This document shows positions 27,331-36,414 of a stretch of 64,000 nucleotides of DNA, piece by piece. Below the pieces are notes generated by a model. The model saw nothing but the letters and a program-made list of their open reading frames with translations, was not told the DNA's origin and searched no databases. This DNA comes from Bacillota bacterium (GTDB lineage Bacteria > Bacillota > Clostridia > Saccharofermentanales > Fastidiosipilaceae), in contig JAEZWR010000026.1 in assembly GCA_023420115.1 (NCBI GenBank), positions 168,702 to 232,701 on the forward strand, given 5' to 3'. Position 1 is the stretch's first letter. Each line of letters begins with the position of its first letter. The translations under genes and the position numbers were made by a program.

Positions 27331-28695
27331 TTAATCTTCTAATTCTCGGGGCAAGGCTAAGTTAAGAATGATAGACGTAAGTGTTGCAACTACTATCGCA
27401 TTTCCAAATATTGAATGAACCCACGTTGGGAAACGACTAAATGCATCTGCGTGATAGGTAATACCAATTGCCATTGATAGAGACAGTCCAGCAATAGCCA
27501 TATTTCTTTTGCTCATCCCTGCAGAGGCGAGCATTTTCATACCTGTTGTTGCGATACTTCCAAAGACTGCTATTGTCGCTCCACCTAATACGCTATTAGG
27601 GATGGTTAGGAAAAATGCAGATACGATTGGGAAAAAACCAATTAAAATAAGAAGCGCTCCAGACATAATGAATACAGATTTCGCGGCTACTCCTGTTGTG
27701 ACCGCTATCCCTACATTCTGTCCAGCAATAGCATTAGGTGCACCACCAAAGATTGAACCGATAAAAGTACCAATATTGTTGGCAATTATTCCACCTCTTA
27801 CTTCGTTGTCTTTGGCCTCTCTGGCAAAAAGACCGTGCGTGCTTGCTTCAATTTGTCCCATATCTTGGACTGCAGAAATAATGACAAGTATGATGAATGG
27901 AACTATGGCCGCTATCTCAAATTTTAAACCGAATGGAAGAATGTGTGGCAAGCTAAAAATTACAGGCTTATCTAAAGATTCAAAATGTACAAGATGAAAA
28001 ATCAAGGCGACAACATACCCTGTAACTAAACCTAATAAAGTAGATGATAATTTAATGAAACCCTTTCCATAATGTGCATATATCAGAGTTACCACAAGCG
28101 TAAACATACCAATGGCCCAAGATTTCGGTGTACCATAGAATCTAGAATTAACATTACCAGCAATATAATTAACAGCCGTACTAGACAAACTAATTCCTAT
28201 CGTCATAACAACTACGGCCTTGACTACCGGTGTAAATATAAGCTTGATGTACTTGTATAAATAAGCGAAGATGATTCCAGCTACAGCGGCTATTAGTTGG
28301 GCCCCAAACATTTCAGCCACCCCATAATTCCCAGCTATTGATGTCAGGACGCCAATAAATGCGAAACCGGAGCCGACCATAAGTGGCAAACCAGAACCTA
28401 TATATATCTTGGCACAAAGACTTTGGATAAGAATTGCTATACCCGCACTGAGCAAAGATGCCTGTATCATTGAAACCTTTTGAACATCACTGAGATTAGC
28501 AGCAGCTGAAGCAATTATTGGCACTGTGATACAACCTACCACCATCGCAACTACATGCTGTAAAGAAAGTGTGATGCTGTGAATTGCTGACACAGGCTTC
28601 CTTTTTTCCATTTCAATCGTTGCAATTTTTGAACTTGTCGCAAACTTCTCTTCGCGACTTATTTCTTGCTCTTTTTCCCGCTTATTTTCAGACAT
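27331..28695 (-). CDS. NCS2-family nucleobase permease, second copy
   Basis: About 454 residues from MSENKREK, which has AGGAA seven bases upstream. It has a polar N terminus of about 35 residues, then 12-14 membrane segments. The SITLSLQHVVAMVVGCITVPIIA block and the AIAGQNVGIAVTTG block mark the NCS2 family. It is the third gene of a likely operon with the YgfK-like oxidoreductase and the hydantoinase, which points to uptake of purines such as xanthine or urate. It is clearly diverged from the permease at 13078, so the two probably differ in substrate or regulation. Confidence 0.9.
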   Translation of the reverse strand: MSENKREKEQEISREEKFATSSKIATIEMEKRKPVSAIHSITLSLQHVVAMVVGCITVPIIASAAANLSDVQKVSMIQASLLSAGIAILIQSLCAKIYIGSGLPLMVGSGFAFIGVLTSIAGNYGVAEMFGAQLIAAVAGIIFAYLYKYIKLIFTPVVKAVVVMTIGISLSSTAVNYIAGNVNSRFYGTPKSWAIGMFTLVVTLIYAHYGKGFIKLSSTLLGLVTGYVVALIFHLVHFESLDKPVIFSLPHILPFGLKFEIAAIVPFIILVIISAVQDMGQIEASTHGLFAREAKDNEVRGGIIANNIGTFIGSIFGGAPNAIAGQNVGIAVTTGVAAKSVFIMSGALLILIGFFPIVSAFFLTIPNSVLGGATIAVFGSIATTGMKMLASAGMSKRNMAIAGLSLSMAIGITYHADAFSRFPTWVHSIFGNAIVVATLTSIILNLALPRELED

Positions 28696-28784
28696 CTTAT
28701 TTTTCCTGTTCTTTCTTCTAACTTGGACAATTTCTTCTCCCAGCAAGAATATTATTACTAACATTCGGTCTAATCTTTATTTTC

Positions 28785-28799
28785 TCGTTAATCTAACGA
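28785..28799. promoter_or_regulatory. 15-bp palindrome upstream of the second NCS2 permease
   Basis: TCGTTAATCTAACGA is a perfect palindrome with a central C, between the hydantoinase stop and the permease start. It shares the TCGTTA half-site style with the palindrome at 14475-14487 upstream of the other NCS2 permease. It is a candidate operator for a common regulator. Confidence 0.35.
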
Positions 28800-28828
28800 C
28801 TATCTATTTTATCTATTTCAAATTTTTA

Positions 28829-30196
28829 TTATTTTCTCGCTGTGCCTAAGAAGCGACCCTTCTTCTCGCTTAGTATTTGTCCATTTTCAAGAGTCAAAAT
28901 TCCATCCAAATAGACACTATGTATCGTTCCACTCACTTCAACTCCTTCGTACACAGTATTTGCAGCTTGACTATGAATATTTTCAGATGTAAATACCTTA
29001 CTTCCTTTGGGATCGTATAGAACCAAGTCGGCATCTGCGCCCTCTTGAATTACACCCTTTTCTGGATATAGTTTGTACAGTTTAGCTGAATTTGTTGACA
29101 TCAATTTAGAAAAATCAACCAATGACATTTTACCCGAAGCTACTAATTTGCTATAAAAGAGTTGAGCTCTCTCTTCGACACCAGGAAGCCCACCAGGACA
29201 TTTTCTGAAATCATTTAGGGACTGATCTTTCTGTCCCTCAAGCTTATATGCACAATGGTCCGTTGCTAGTGTTTGTATCTCACCATTGACAATGGCAGCA
29301 AGAATGGCCTCTCTGTCTTCTTCTTGTCTTGGTGGAGGGGCACACACATACTTTGCAGCCTCAAGCTTATTTTCATTCTGATATACAGATTGGTCGAGAT
29401 AAAGATATTGTGGGCAGGTCTCCGCAGTAATGTTAACACCATTTTTTCTCTGATAACGAAGCTCTTCTAAACCCTCTTTACTGGAAAGATGAACAACGTG
29501 AACGTGGGCATCAAGCAGTTTGGCAATTCTTGCCATTGTACCAATTGAATCTGCCTCTGCGGCTGTAGGATGTGCCTCGGCCTTGTATTTCATATCTATT
29601 TTTCCTTGCTCAACAAGGTCGTCTAAGACAGCATCAAGCATAGCACCATTTTCACAGTGTGCTTCCAAGAGCAAATCTGCTTCTTTACAAGCCTTTATGG
29701 TCTTATAAAGATCTCTATCATTTATTCTGAAAGTGTATGCCAAATAGGCTTTGACTGATCTGAGTCCCTCTTCAGAAAGTTCTTTTAGTTCGGCAAGGGT
29801 ATTCTCATTTACATCGATCATTTCACAGTGAAACAAGTAGTGACATGAACTAACATCGTCAGCCTTTGACTTTTCTCTAGCAATTACATCATGCAAGCTC
29901 ATTCCCATATCGGCAGTAGCAAAATTTATGATCGTTGTTGTCCCACCATGAATTGCTGCACGTGTTCCACTCTCATAACTATCAGCCGTTGTTGTAATAG
30001 CATTGGTCATTTGCATATGAACATGAGGATCAATAAATCCAGGGAAAAGAATCAAACCCTCGGCATCTTTGACTTCATCTTCACTTCCGACTTCTATATT
30101 ATCGGCAATTTTATATATCTTACCGTCCTTAATGGCAACATCAGTCTTTAGGCTCTCATTCTCCAGCACAACTTCTGCATTTTTAATAATTATCAT
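28829..30196 (-). CDS. hyuA: Dihydropyrimidinase/D-hydantoinase-type cyclic amidohydrolase
   Basis: 455 residues. Metal-binding motif FPGFIDPHVH (H58, H60), carboxylated lysine K149 (SVKAYLAY), later ligands in LEAHCEN and HVHVVHLSS and the catalytic Asp in ATDHCAY are all present. The family opens cyclic amides; in anaerobic purine-degradation clusters the hydantoinase-like enzyme acts on a purine ring-opening intermediate. It overlaps the upstream YgfK-like gene by four bases (ATGA), a strong sign of coupling, and is followed by a purine permease. The name follows the cluster context; the exact substrate is an inference. Confidence 0.88.
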   Translation of the reverse strand: MIIIKNAEVVLENESLKTDVAIKDGKIYKIADNIEVGSEDEVKDAEGLILFPGFIDPHVHMQMTNAITTTADSYESGTRAAIHGGTTTIINFATADMGMSLHDVIAREKSKADDVSSCHYLFHCEMIDVNENTLAELKELSEEGLRSVKAYLAYTFRINDRDLYKTIKACKEADLLLEAHCENGAMLDAVLDDLVEQGKIDMKYKAEAHPTAAEADSIGTMARIAKLLDAHVHVVHLSSKEGLEELRYQRKNGVNITAETCPQYLYLDQSVYQNENKLEAAKYVCAPPPRQEEDREAILAAIVNGEIQTLATDHCAYKLEGQKDQSLNDFRKCPGGLPGVEERAQLFYSKLVASGKMSLVDFSKLMSTNSAKLYKLYPEKGVIQEGADADLVLYDPKGSKVFTSENIHSQAANTVYEGVEVSGTIHSVYLDGILTLENGQILSEKKGRFLGTARK

Positions 30197-31956
30197 AGCA
30201 GGTACTCTCTTTCGCTCTTAACTGCATCTACCAAGCCTCTGATCACTTCCGGCAGGGCTTCGTATTCGCATTCTGCCTCTATAGTAGTTTCATTTCCTTC
30301 GTTAACACGGAAGGCATATTTATCGTCACCCAAGAAGCACACACCTTGATTTTCGCTATCTCTAAACAATTCTAGACTGTGGAAAAGAGTCAATCTATCT
30401 CTGTATGGTAGGCAAGGTTCAACACAGTGGAACTGGCAGTTACCGCATTCATTGCAATTTCTATCTATATGCAAAATAACTTTTGAATCTCCAGCTATGT
30501 CAATAATGTCATTAGCTCTATTGGGGCATACATCTACACAACTCTGGCACAAAACACGGCAGTGATAATCATCAGACCTAACGCCCACATAGGGTTTGTG
30601 AAGATCATATTTTTTTCTCATTGCAGCAGACTTACAATATTTAACATTCTCCTTTACCACTGCTGTCATTGCCGCTATCTTTTCCTTATCAACAGCAAGA
30701 TATTCTTCATATCTATCCGTGCCATAGTCATTTTGCTTCCTACTAGCACTGGGCAAGCCTGCCGAAGCTGTTATTTCAGCTAATTTCTTTAGATTATTCA
30801 TTCCACGAGGTTTGAGAAGAATTGTGCACACAGTGACAGGGCAAATATTGGCTGAAAGTAAATCAGCTAAATTATTTTGGTCTGCTCCACCACTAAAAGA
30901 CATTGGGAGTTTACCGTCAAACTCATTTGCAAGTAAATTAGCTACTGACAAACTGAGAGGATATAGGGCCTTGCCTGACATATACATAGCAGAACCAGGT
31001 AGCTCTTGATTATGAATCTCTGTCTGGAAAGTATTTGTTAATTTAACACCAAAAATTAGTCCTATTTCCTTAGCTCTTGCCATAAGCCTCCTAAACATTG
31101 GGAAAGCCTGTTCCTGAGCTAAATCTTTTTCAAACTGCTCTCTGCCAAATTTTATGTAATCATATCCCATATCATCTAGGATATTTCTTACATACTCATA
31201 ACCTAACAAAGTAGGATTGCACTTAACATAAAGATTCACCCTTTTCTCTTCGAGAATATGCATCGCCATTTTCTCAATTTCATCCGGAGGACAACCATGC
31301 ATGGTAGACAGAGTTAAAGACGAACAAATCTCTGGAGATATATTCTCTATAAAATCGAGGTCTATCTTCTCAAACTTATTTTCCTCGAACGCAAGTTTCA
31401 GAACTTCTAAGCATTCAAGATAAGTAGGATGTGAAGAAGCATTTTTTAGTGTTTCTATATATTTGTCTACTGACGGATCTTTTAGACCCTCATAATCGTA
31501 TCCGCAGCTCATATTAAATATAAAACCGTCCGGATCGCCAAAAGAAAATTCTTTTGCTAGAACTTTACAAAGGAAATATCCTTTTATGTATTCTGTTGCG
31601 GCATCGTCAGGGCAAAACTCACTGGACCACTCAACATTGTAAGCCTCATCATCAGCCCTAATACAGGGTCTTGGAATAGCCAAATCTTCTCCATATAATT
31701 TTTGAATTGTCTTTAATTCGAGGAATCTAGCTCCCGCGGCATAACACGCAGCCAAGTTCTGTGCTAGCTGAGTGTGAGGACCTGCGGCAACACCTAATGG
31801 TAGCTCTAAATGTCTAGAAAAAATGTCAAAAGCACTCTTGCTCTCGCTATTTTCATATATATTCTTCACAGAAAATACAGTCTTTTTCTGTCTATACTCC
31901 TCCAAGACTTGAGTTAATAAAGTCTTAAAAGGTATCGCCTGCATAATGTCGCTCAT
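30193..31956 (-). CDS. YgfK-like oxidoreductase, short form lacking the flavin/NAD(P)H domain
   Basis: About 587 residues from MSDIMQAIP, with AAGGA eight bases upstream. The N-terminal ~440 residues resemble the dihydroorotate-dehydrogenase-like barrel of YgfK (LGVAAGPHTQLAQN, TMHGCPPDEIE). The C-terminal part has a ferredoxin-like pair of 4Fe-4S motifs (CQSCVDVCPNRAND, CNECGNCQFHC...C) and the conserved ending. YgfK of enterobacteria is about 1030 residues because a pyridine-nucleotide-disulfide domain of about 400 residues lies between these parts; it is absent here although the frame is intact. First gene of a likely operon with the hydantoinase and NCS2 permease. Confidence 0.8.
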   Translation of the reverse strand: MSDIMQAIPFKTLLTQVLEEYRQKKTVFSVKNIYENSESKSAFDIFSRHLELPLGVAAGPHTQLAQNLAACYAAGARFLELKTIQKLYGEDLAIPRPCIRADDEAYNVEWSSEFCPDDAATEYIKGYFLCKVLAKEFSFGDPDGFIFNMSCGYDYEGLKDPSVDKYIETLKNASSHPTYLECLEVLKLAFEENKFEKIDLDFIENISPEICSSLTLSTMHGCPPDEIEKMAMHILEEKRVNLYVKCNPTLLGYEYVRNILDDMGYDYIKFGREQFEKDLAQEQAFPMFRRLMARAKEIGLIFGVKLTNTFQTEIHNQELPGSAMYMSGKALYPLSLSVANLLANEFDGKLPMSFSGGADQNNLADLLSANICPVTVCTILLKPRGMNNLKKLAEITASAGLPSASRKQNDYGTDRYEEYLAVDKEKIAAMTAVVKENVKYCKSAAMRKKYDLHKPYVGVRSDDYHCRVLCQSCVDVCPNRANDIIDIAGDSKVILHIDRNCNECGNCQFHCVEPCLPYRDRLTLFHSLELFRDSENQGVCFLGDDKYAFRVNEGNETTIEAECEYEALPEVIRGLVDAVKSEREYLL

Positions 31957-32708
31957 AATAAAGTCCTTTCTTATATAAACCTTTAAATAAACTTTTAAGC
32001 AGACAATAATTCGCCATCTGATCTTATACTTCTCAAAATACCAAATATTCCTATATATCCGCGCTATCCAAACACTCGTATATATCAACGCTACCTATAA
32101 ATACAATTTATATTGGCATTATTCTAATTGGAGCTAATTGGCGCTAAATAATCATTAGGTATTTAGCTTCGTACGCAAGGGGCTTATGTAGCAGAATATT
32201 ATTTAGATTCTCACAGTAGATAAACTCAAAATACTTCCACAAGTATCACAAAGACTTAAAGAGATTTAATCTCCTATAACTTAGTTAGGCTAATGTACTA
32301 CAGTAAGCTACCTAATTGCCACCTCAATACAAAAAGCAATCTAAAATATAGGCCGTTAAAATTTCTCCAAATCCAAGCAAAAGCTGTCAGCAATCCAAAA
32401 AATATTCCATAAATACAAAAAAGCGAATTAATGTTTCTTAAAACCACTCTTGTTATTAACCCTAAATATATCAGCATTGTTGAAGTTTTCAAGTGATTTT
32501 ATAAAATTTTATCCCTTATTAATCCGCTTATTTTGTGCAAAATATATATCTCAAAAAAGACTTTGAGAATTTTTTCTAAATTACCACTTGGTAAGTTCGA
32601 TACGTCATTGTTGTGTTTGAGAAATAATTATCATCATCATTGTTTTTTAGGAAAAATTTATTATTTCCCCTAAGAATCAATTTTTCTCTTTGAATTTAAC
32701 TAACCACC
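31957..32708. other. 750-base gap between the purine and mannan loci
   Basis: AT-rich DNA. It should hold the promoter of the YgfK-like operon. A 64-codon hydrophobic frame on the minus strand (32298-32492) is possible but has no clear ribosome site, so I do not call it. No strong terminator for the mannan operon was recognised directly after its last gene. Confidence 0.4.
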
Positions 32709-34862
32709 TTATTTAGCACCCAGATAACATATATATCCAGGGAAAGTCCCCGACAAACTTGGCAAGGCAAAGCCTAAATTATTAATATCATTTCCTTTGC
32801 ATACCAAGACTTCATCATTCACAGTATTATCAATCGTCGCTCGCAGGACATAGGCTGAATAATCGATATCAAGAAGCTCAAATGGCAACTTTATTATTTG
32901 ACCCTTAAGAACAGCACCAGAAGCAAACATAATAGCCTCTCTCCTATCCTTGGATACAATAGCCCACACTGCACCATCGTTATTAGGTGTAAATATCCAC
33001 TTCAAATCACCTGTTCTAATAAGCTCTTGCCTGGCCCTGTAAAAATCAGAAAATTTTCTTAATATATTTAAATCTTCATCGTTATATTCTGTAAGATCAA
33101 GCTCATATCCAAAGGTACCCGTCATAGCAATAGCCATTCTCGCCTCTACGCTACTAACTCTTCCCGTAATGTGATTAGGTACTGTCGAATAATGAGAACC
33201 AATCGCTGAAGTAGGATAGAAGAAACTCGTACCATACTGAATCTTGAGCCTGTCATAGGCATCGGTATTATCGCTGCACCATATTTGCGGAGAGTAAAAA
33301 AGCATTCCAAGATCAAATCTTCCGCCTCCACCAGCACAATTCTCCAAAAGAATCTCTGGATATGACCTAATAAGCCAGTCCTGAAATTCATACACTCCTA
33401 AAACATATCTATGGTAAACCTCACCTTGGTAGTCGGCTCCAAGTTGAGAGTTATACACATTCGCCAAAGCCCTGTTCATATCCCACTTAACATATCTAAT
33501 ATCACAACTATCAAGTAGTGCCTTGACCTGAGCTATAATTTTATCTCGAACATCATCACGGGAAAAATCTAGAACATATTGATTCCTTATCTCAAGTGTA
33601 TCAAGACCATCAATCTCAAAAGCCACCCCGGGATTATTTACATAGAAATGACTATTTGGACTTACGGCCTCCGGCTCTAACCAAATTCCAAAATCCAAGC
33701 CAATTTCATTAATTTTTTGACACAAGCCCTCTATACCATTAGGTAGTTTATTCTTATCTACCGTCCAATCGCCTAAGCTACCATTATCTGAATTTCTCTC
33801 ACCGAACCACCCATCATCTAACACAAATAAATCCGCCCCTGCCTTTTTGGCTGCAGTAGCTAAATTCAATAATTTATCCTCATCAAAATTGAAGTAGCAA
33901 GCCTCCCAGCTATTAATAAGGACGGGTTTCTTCTTTTCTTCATTTCTCCACTGACCTCTAATCAGGTGCTTCCTCACAGCTAAATGCATATGTTCTCGCA
34001 AGGAGCTAAAGCCATTAGAACTAAATGCAAGCACTATTTCAGGAGCATAAAAAATTTCCCCTTTGTTTAGAGTCCAAGTAAAGGTTGTCGGTGATATTCC
34101 TCCCGAAAGTCTAATTCCGGACTCTGCCCTTTCAACTTGAATTTTAAAATTTCCACTATAAACTAGAGAAAAGCCCCACACCTTTCCTTCATATTCATTG
34201 GTACTTGGTTCACACAATATAACTGACGGATTATGACTGTGGCTCGAAAGACCAGTGACACTAGATACACTTTGTACTCCAGGTCTTACCTCTGACCTAT
34301 AGAGATTTCTCTCATTTGCCCAAGTTCCATAGAAGCTTATAAAATCCAAGTTCTGTTCTGTAAAATCGATAACAGCTGACGGCATGCCTTGAATAATTAT
34401 GGAGTTTTCTGATTTGTTCTTAATACTAGCAGAGCGTGTTATAACGTCCGCCTCTTCAAATACTGAGTAAGTCAGGACAAGTTCGAGACCCCTCTCATCT
34501 TCCAAAAAAATATCTATTGATTCATCAGCATTAAATAGTGCTGGTAAACCTGGAATATTCCTTTTGCCTTTATATATTTCGTGATTCTTATATTTTAAAG
34601 ATACAGCCCTAGAGCCATTTTGCCACACAAGATCAAAAAATGGTTCGTGATTATCTCCAAGTCCGAAACTAGGCCATTCTTGAGGAAGTAAATTAGGCAT
34701 ACAGCCTTTGTCGTGATGACTTACTTCTATTTTGACATCATCGGCACTTTTACTACCATAATATAAGTGTAGAAGTCTATCATCTTCATCGCACTGAATT
34801 TTATAACTTGTTGTAAGTGTATCAAGATTAAATATTTTCTTTACTCTATCAAACTGTATCAT
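32709..34862 (-). CDS. GH36 alpha-galactosidase
   Basis: 717 residues starting at MIQFDRVKK, with AGGAG seven bases before the ATG. An N-terminal beta-sandwich domain is followed by a TIM barrel with the family motifs FVLDDGWFG, YVKWDMNR (nucleophile Asp461) and WCSDNTDAYDR (acid/base Asp531). No signal peptide, so it acts inside the cell. In the galactoglucomannan locus it would remove alpha-1,6-galactose side chains from imported mannooligosaccharides. It is the last gene of the locus on this strand. Confidence 0.94.
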   Translation of the reverse strand: MIQFDRVKKIFNLDTLTTSYKIQCDEDDRLLHLYYGSKSADDVKIEVSHHDKGCMPNLLPQEWPSFGLGDNHEPFFDLVWQNGSRAVSLKYKNHEIYKGKRNIPGLPALFNADESIDIFLEDERGLELVLTYSVFEEADVITRSASIKNKSENSIIIQGMPSAVIDFTEQNLDFISFYGTWANERNLYRSEVRPGVQSVSSVTGLSSHSHNPSVILCEPSTNEYEGKVWGFSLVYSGNFKIQVERAESGIRLSGGISPTTFTWTLNKGEIFYAPEIVLAFSSNGFSSLREHMHLAVRKHLIRGQWRNEEKKKPVLINSWEACYFNFDEDKLLNLATAAKKAGADLFVLDDGWFGERNSDNGSLGDWTVDKNKLPNGIEGLCQKINEIGLDFGIWLEPEAVSPNSHFYVNNPGVAFEIDGLDTLEIRNQYVLDFSRDDVRDKIIAQVKALLDSCDIRYVKWDMNRALANVYNSQLGADYQGEVYHRYVLGVYEFQDWLIRSYPEILLENCAGGGGRFDLGMLFYSPQIWCSDNTDAYDRLKIQYGTSFFYPTSAIGSHYSTVPNHITGRVSSVEARMAIAMTGTFGYELDLTEYNDEDLNILRKFSDFYRARQELIRTGDLKWIFTPNNDGAVWAIVSKDRREAIMFASGAVLKGQIIKLPFELLDIDYSAYVLRATIDNTVNDEVLVCKGNDINNLGFALPSLSGTFPGYICYLGAK

Positions 34863-34895
34863 CGACTTACTCCTAAGATTCATTAGTAAATATAT

Positions 34896-36413
34896 TCAAT
34901 CACCGATTGTTTTATTTAGTGGTGCTACAGGAAGTCCAGTTCCTCCTTTTAACTTTGCTAAACCAAAGTTATACCAAGCATATCTAACGAAGATGGGATC
35001 TATTACTTTGTCACTATGAAGAAATACCCTATCAAAATCAAGCCTAGCAATAGCTGGATAAAATTTCTCATCTCTACCAGCTATCTCAAATCCACTTTCT
35101 TTATCTTCTTCTGTCTTGCCATCAAAATTCAGACCGCCTGCCACATTGTCAAATTGCAAAATTATTCTGTCATTATCCTTTGCTACACTGATTAATATGG
35201 GCGAGCTACCTATTACATCTTCTTTGTAAATCTTCTCCAAGCATATTAATCCAAGTCTTTTTCCTACACTCAATTTATCTCTTGGATGAATATTATCTTT
35301 CTCGCCAAGATCAATTTGTACAACTAATTCTACATTCTTATTTGTCACTGAAACATTTTCTTGCGCTTGACGTAAAATTGGCCAGCTATTTTCATTTTCA
35401 CTGGCAAACATAGGAAGCTGTATAAGAATAAATGGTAATTTTTCGTTATAATCTCCCCAAATATTTCTCCACTCATTTATCAGGGTAGCTAACTCCATTT
35501 CATATTCATGAGGCCATTCTTCATTCTGCTCCCCTTGATAAAACCAAAATCCCCTTATTGTATATGGTGAAATAAACTTGAGCATACTTTCGTAGAGAAC
35601 AGCCGGATATTGAAATGACATCCTGCCAATAGGTGGCGGCCATGGATATATTCCACATATACTTTCAATTTTCTCTTGAGATATATTTCTATCTAATTGG
35701 CGTAGCTTCTTTTCACAAGTATGCCACTTATTTACTTTTAAATCATATTCATCTTGTTCACGCTTAAACTCAATATCAGTTTTATTGCCTATTAGATTCT
35801 CATAATGAGCCATTCTCGATTTACCAAATGGAAGTTCTCTCAAATGTTTTTCTGAAATCCAGCAATGTGCATATGTCCCACCTTTGAAGCATTCTAATAT
35901 GCCAATATGAATATTTAATTTTCTAACAAGCATCTCCGCCGCATAATAAGCGACAGCTGATATTTTGAGATCTTTTCTTGAACGACATATTTCCCACTTA
36001 TCTGAATTAGCTCTCACTTCATCTATGCCTGTCAGTCTAGGGGTTTCATAATAATGAATATAAGCTCCTAGTTCATTGCTAGCGAAATCAAGTTCAGCAT
36101 CAATATCAGCAAGTGACATCTCCATATTACTTTGTCCACCAGCTAACCACACATCGCCAAAATACACATTGTATAAATCTACACTTTCTTCCCCTGCTGT
36201 AATCTGTATGGTATATGGTCCACCTGCACTATGAGGGTCAATCGCAAGTTTCCAATTTCCTGAGTTATCAGAAAGGGTATCTATCTCATAAGAGATCTCT
36301 TTTATTCTGAGATTAATACTTAAATTACTATCTGATACTCCCCAAAAAGAAACGTGAGCATCTCTTTGTAAAACCATATCACTGCTAAATATTTCTGCTA
36401 GCTTCAATTTCAT
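34896..36413 (-). CDS. SASA-family carbohydrate acetylesterase
   Basis: 505 residues. The nucleophile is Ser95 in VWLAGGQSNMEM; later conserved parts are GFWFYQGEQNEEW and the C-terminal NIHPRDKLSVGKRLG with the catalytic His. These belong to the sialate O-acetylesterase-like SGNH family. Cytoplasmic (no signal peptide). In this locus it most likely deacetylates mannooligosaccharides, together with the CE2-type enzyme across the divergent promoter. Its ATG begins one base after the stop codon of the GH130 gene, and the only purine-rich site lies in that gene's last codons, so translation is coupled. Confidence 0.85.
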   Translation of the reverse strand: MKLKLAEIFSSDMVLQRDAHVSFWGVSDSNLSINLRIKEISYEIDTLSDNSGNWKLAIDPHSAGGPYTIQITAGEESVDLYNVYFGDVWLAGGQSNMEMSLADIDAELDFASNELGAYIHYYETPRLTGIDEVRANSDKWEICRSRKDLKISAVAYYAAEMLVRKLNIHIGILECFKGGTYAHCWISEKHLRELPFGKSRMAHYENLIGNKTDIEFKREQDEYDLKVNKWHTCEKKLRQLDRNISQEKIESICGIYPWPPPIGRMSFQYPAVLYESMLKFISPYTIRGFWFYQGEQNEEWPHEYEMELATLINEWRNIWGDYNEKLPFILIQLPMFASENENSWPILRQAQENVSVTNKNVELVVQIDLGEKDNIHPRDKLSVGKRLGLICLEKIYKEDVIGSSPILISVAKDNDRIILQFDNVAGGLNFDGKTEEDKESGFEIAGRDEKFYPAIARLDFDRVFLHSDKVIDPIFVRYAWYNFGLAKLKGGTGLPVAPLNKTIGD

Positions 36414-36414
36414 A

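Noticed and set aside
32298..32492. 64-codon hydrophobic minus-strand frame
   Set aside because: No clear ribosome site, AT-rich context and no recognisable family; could be chance.
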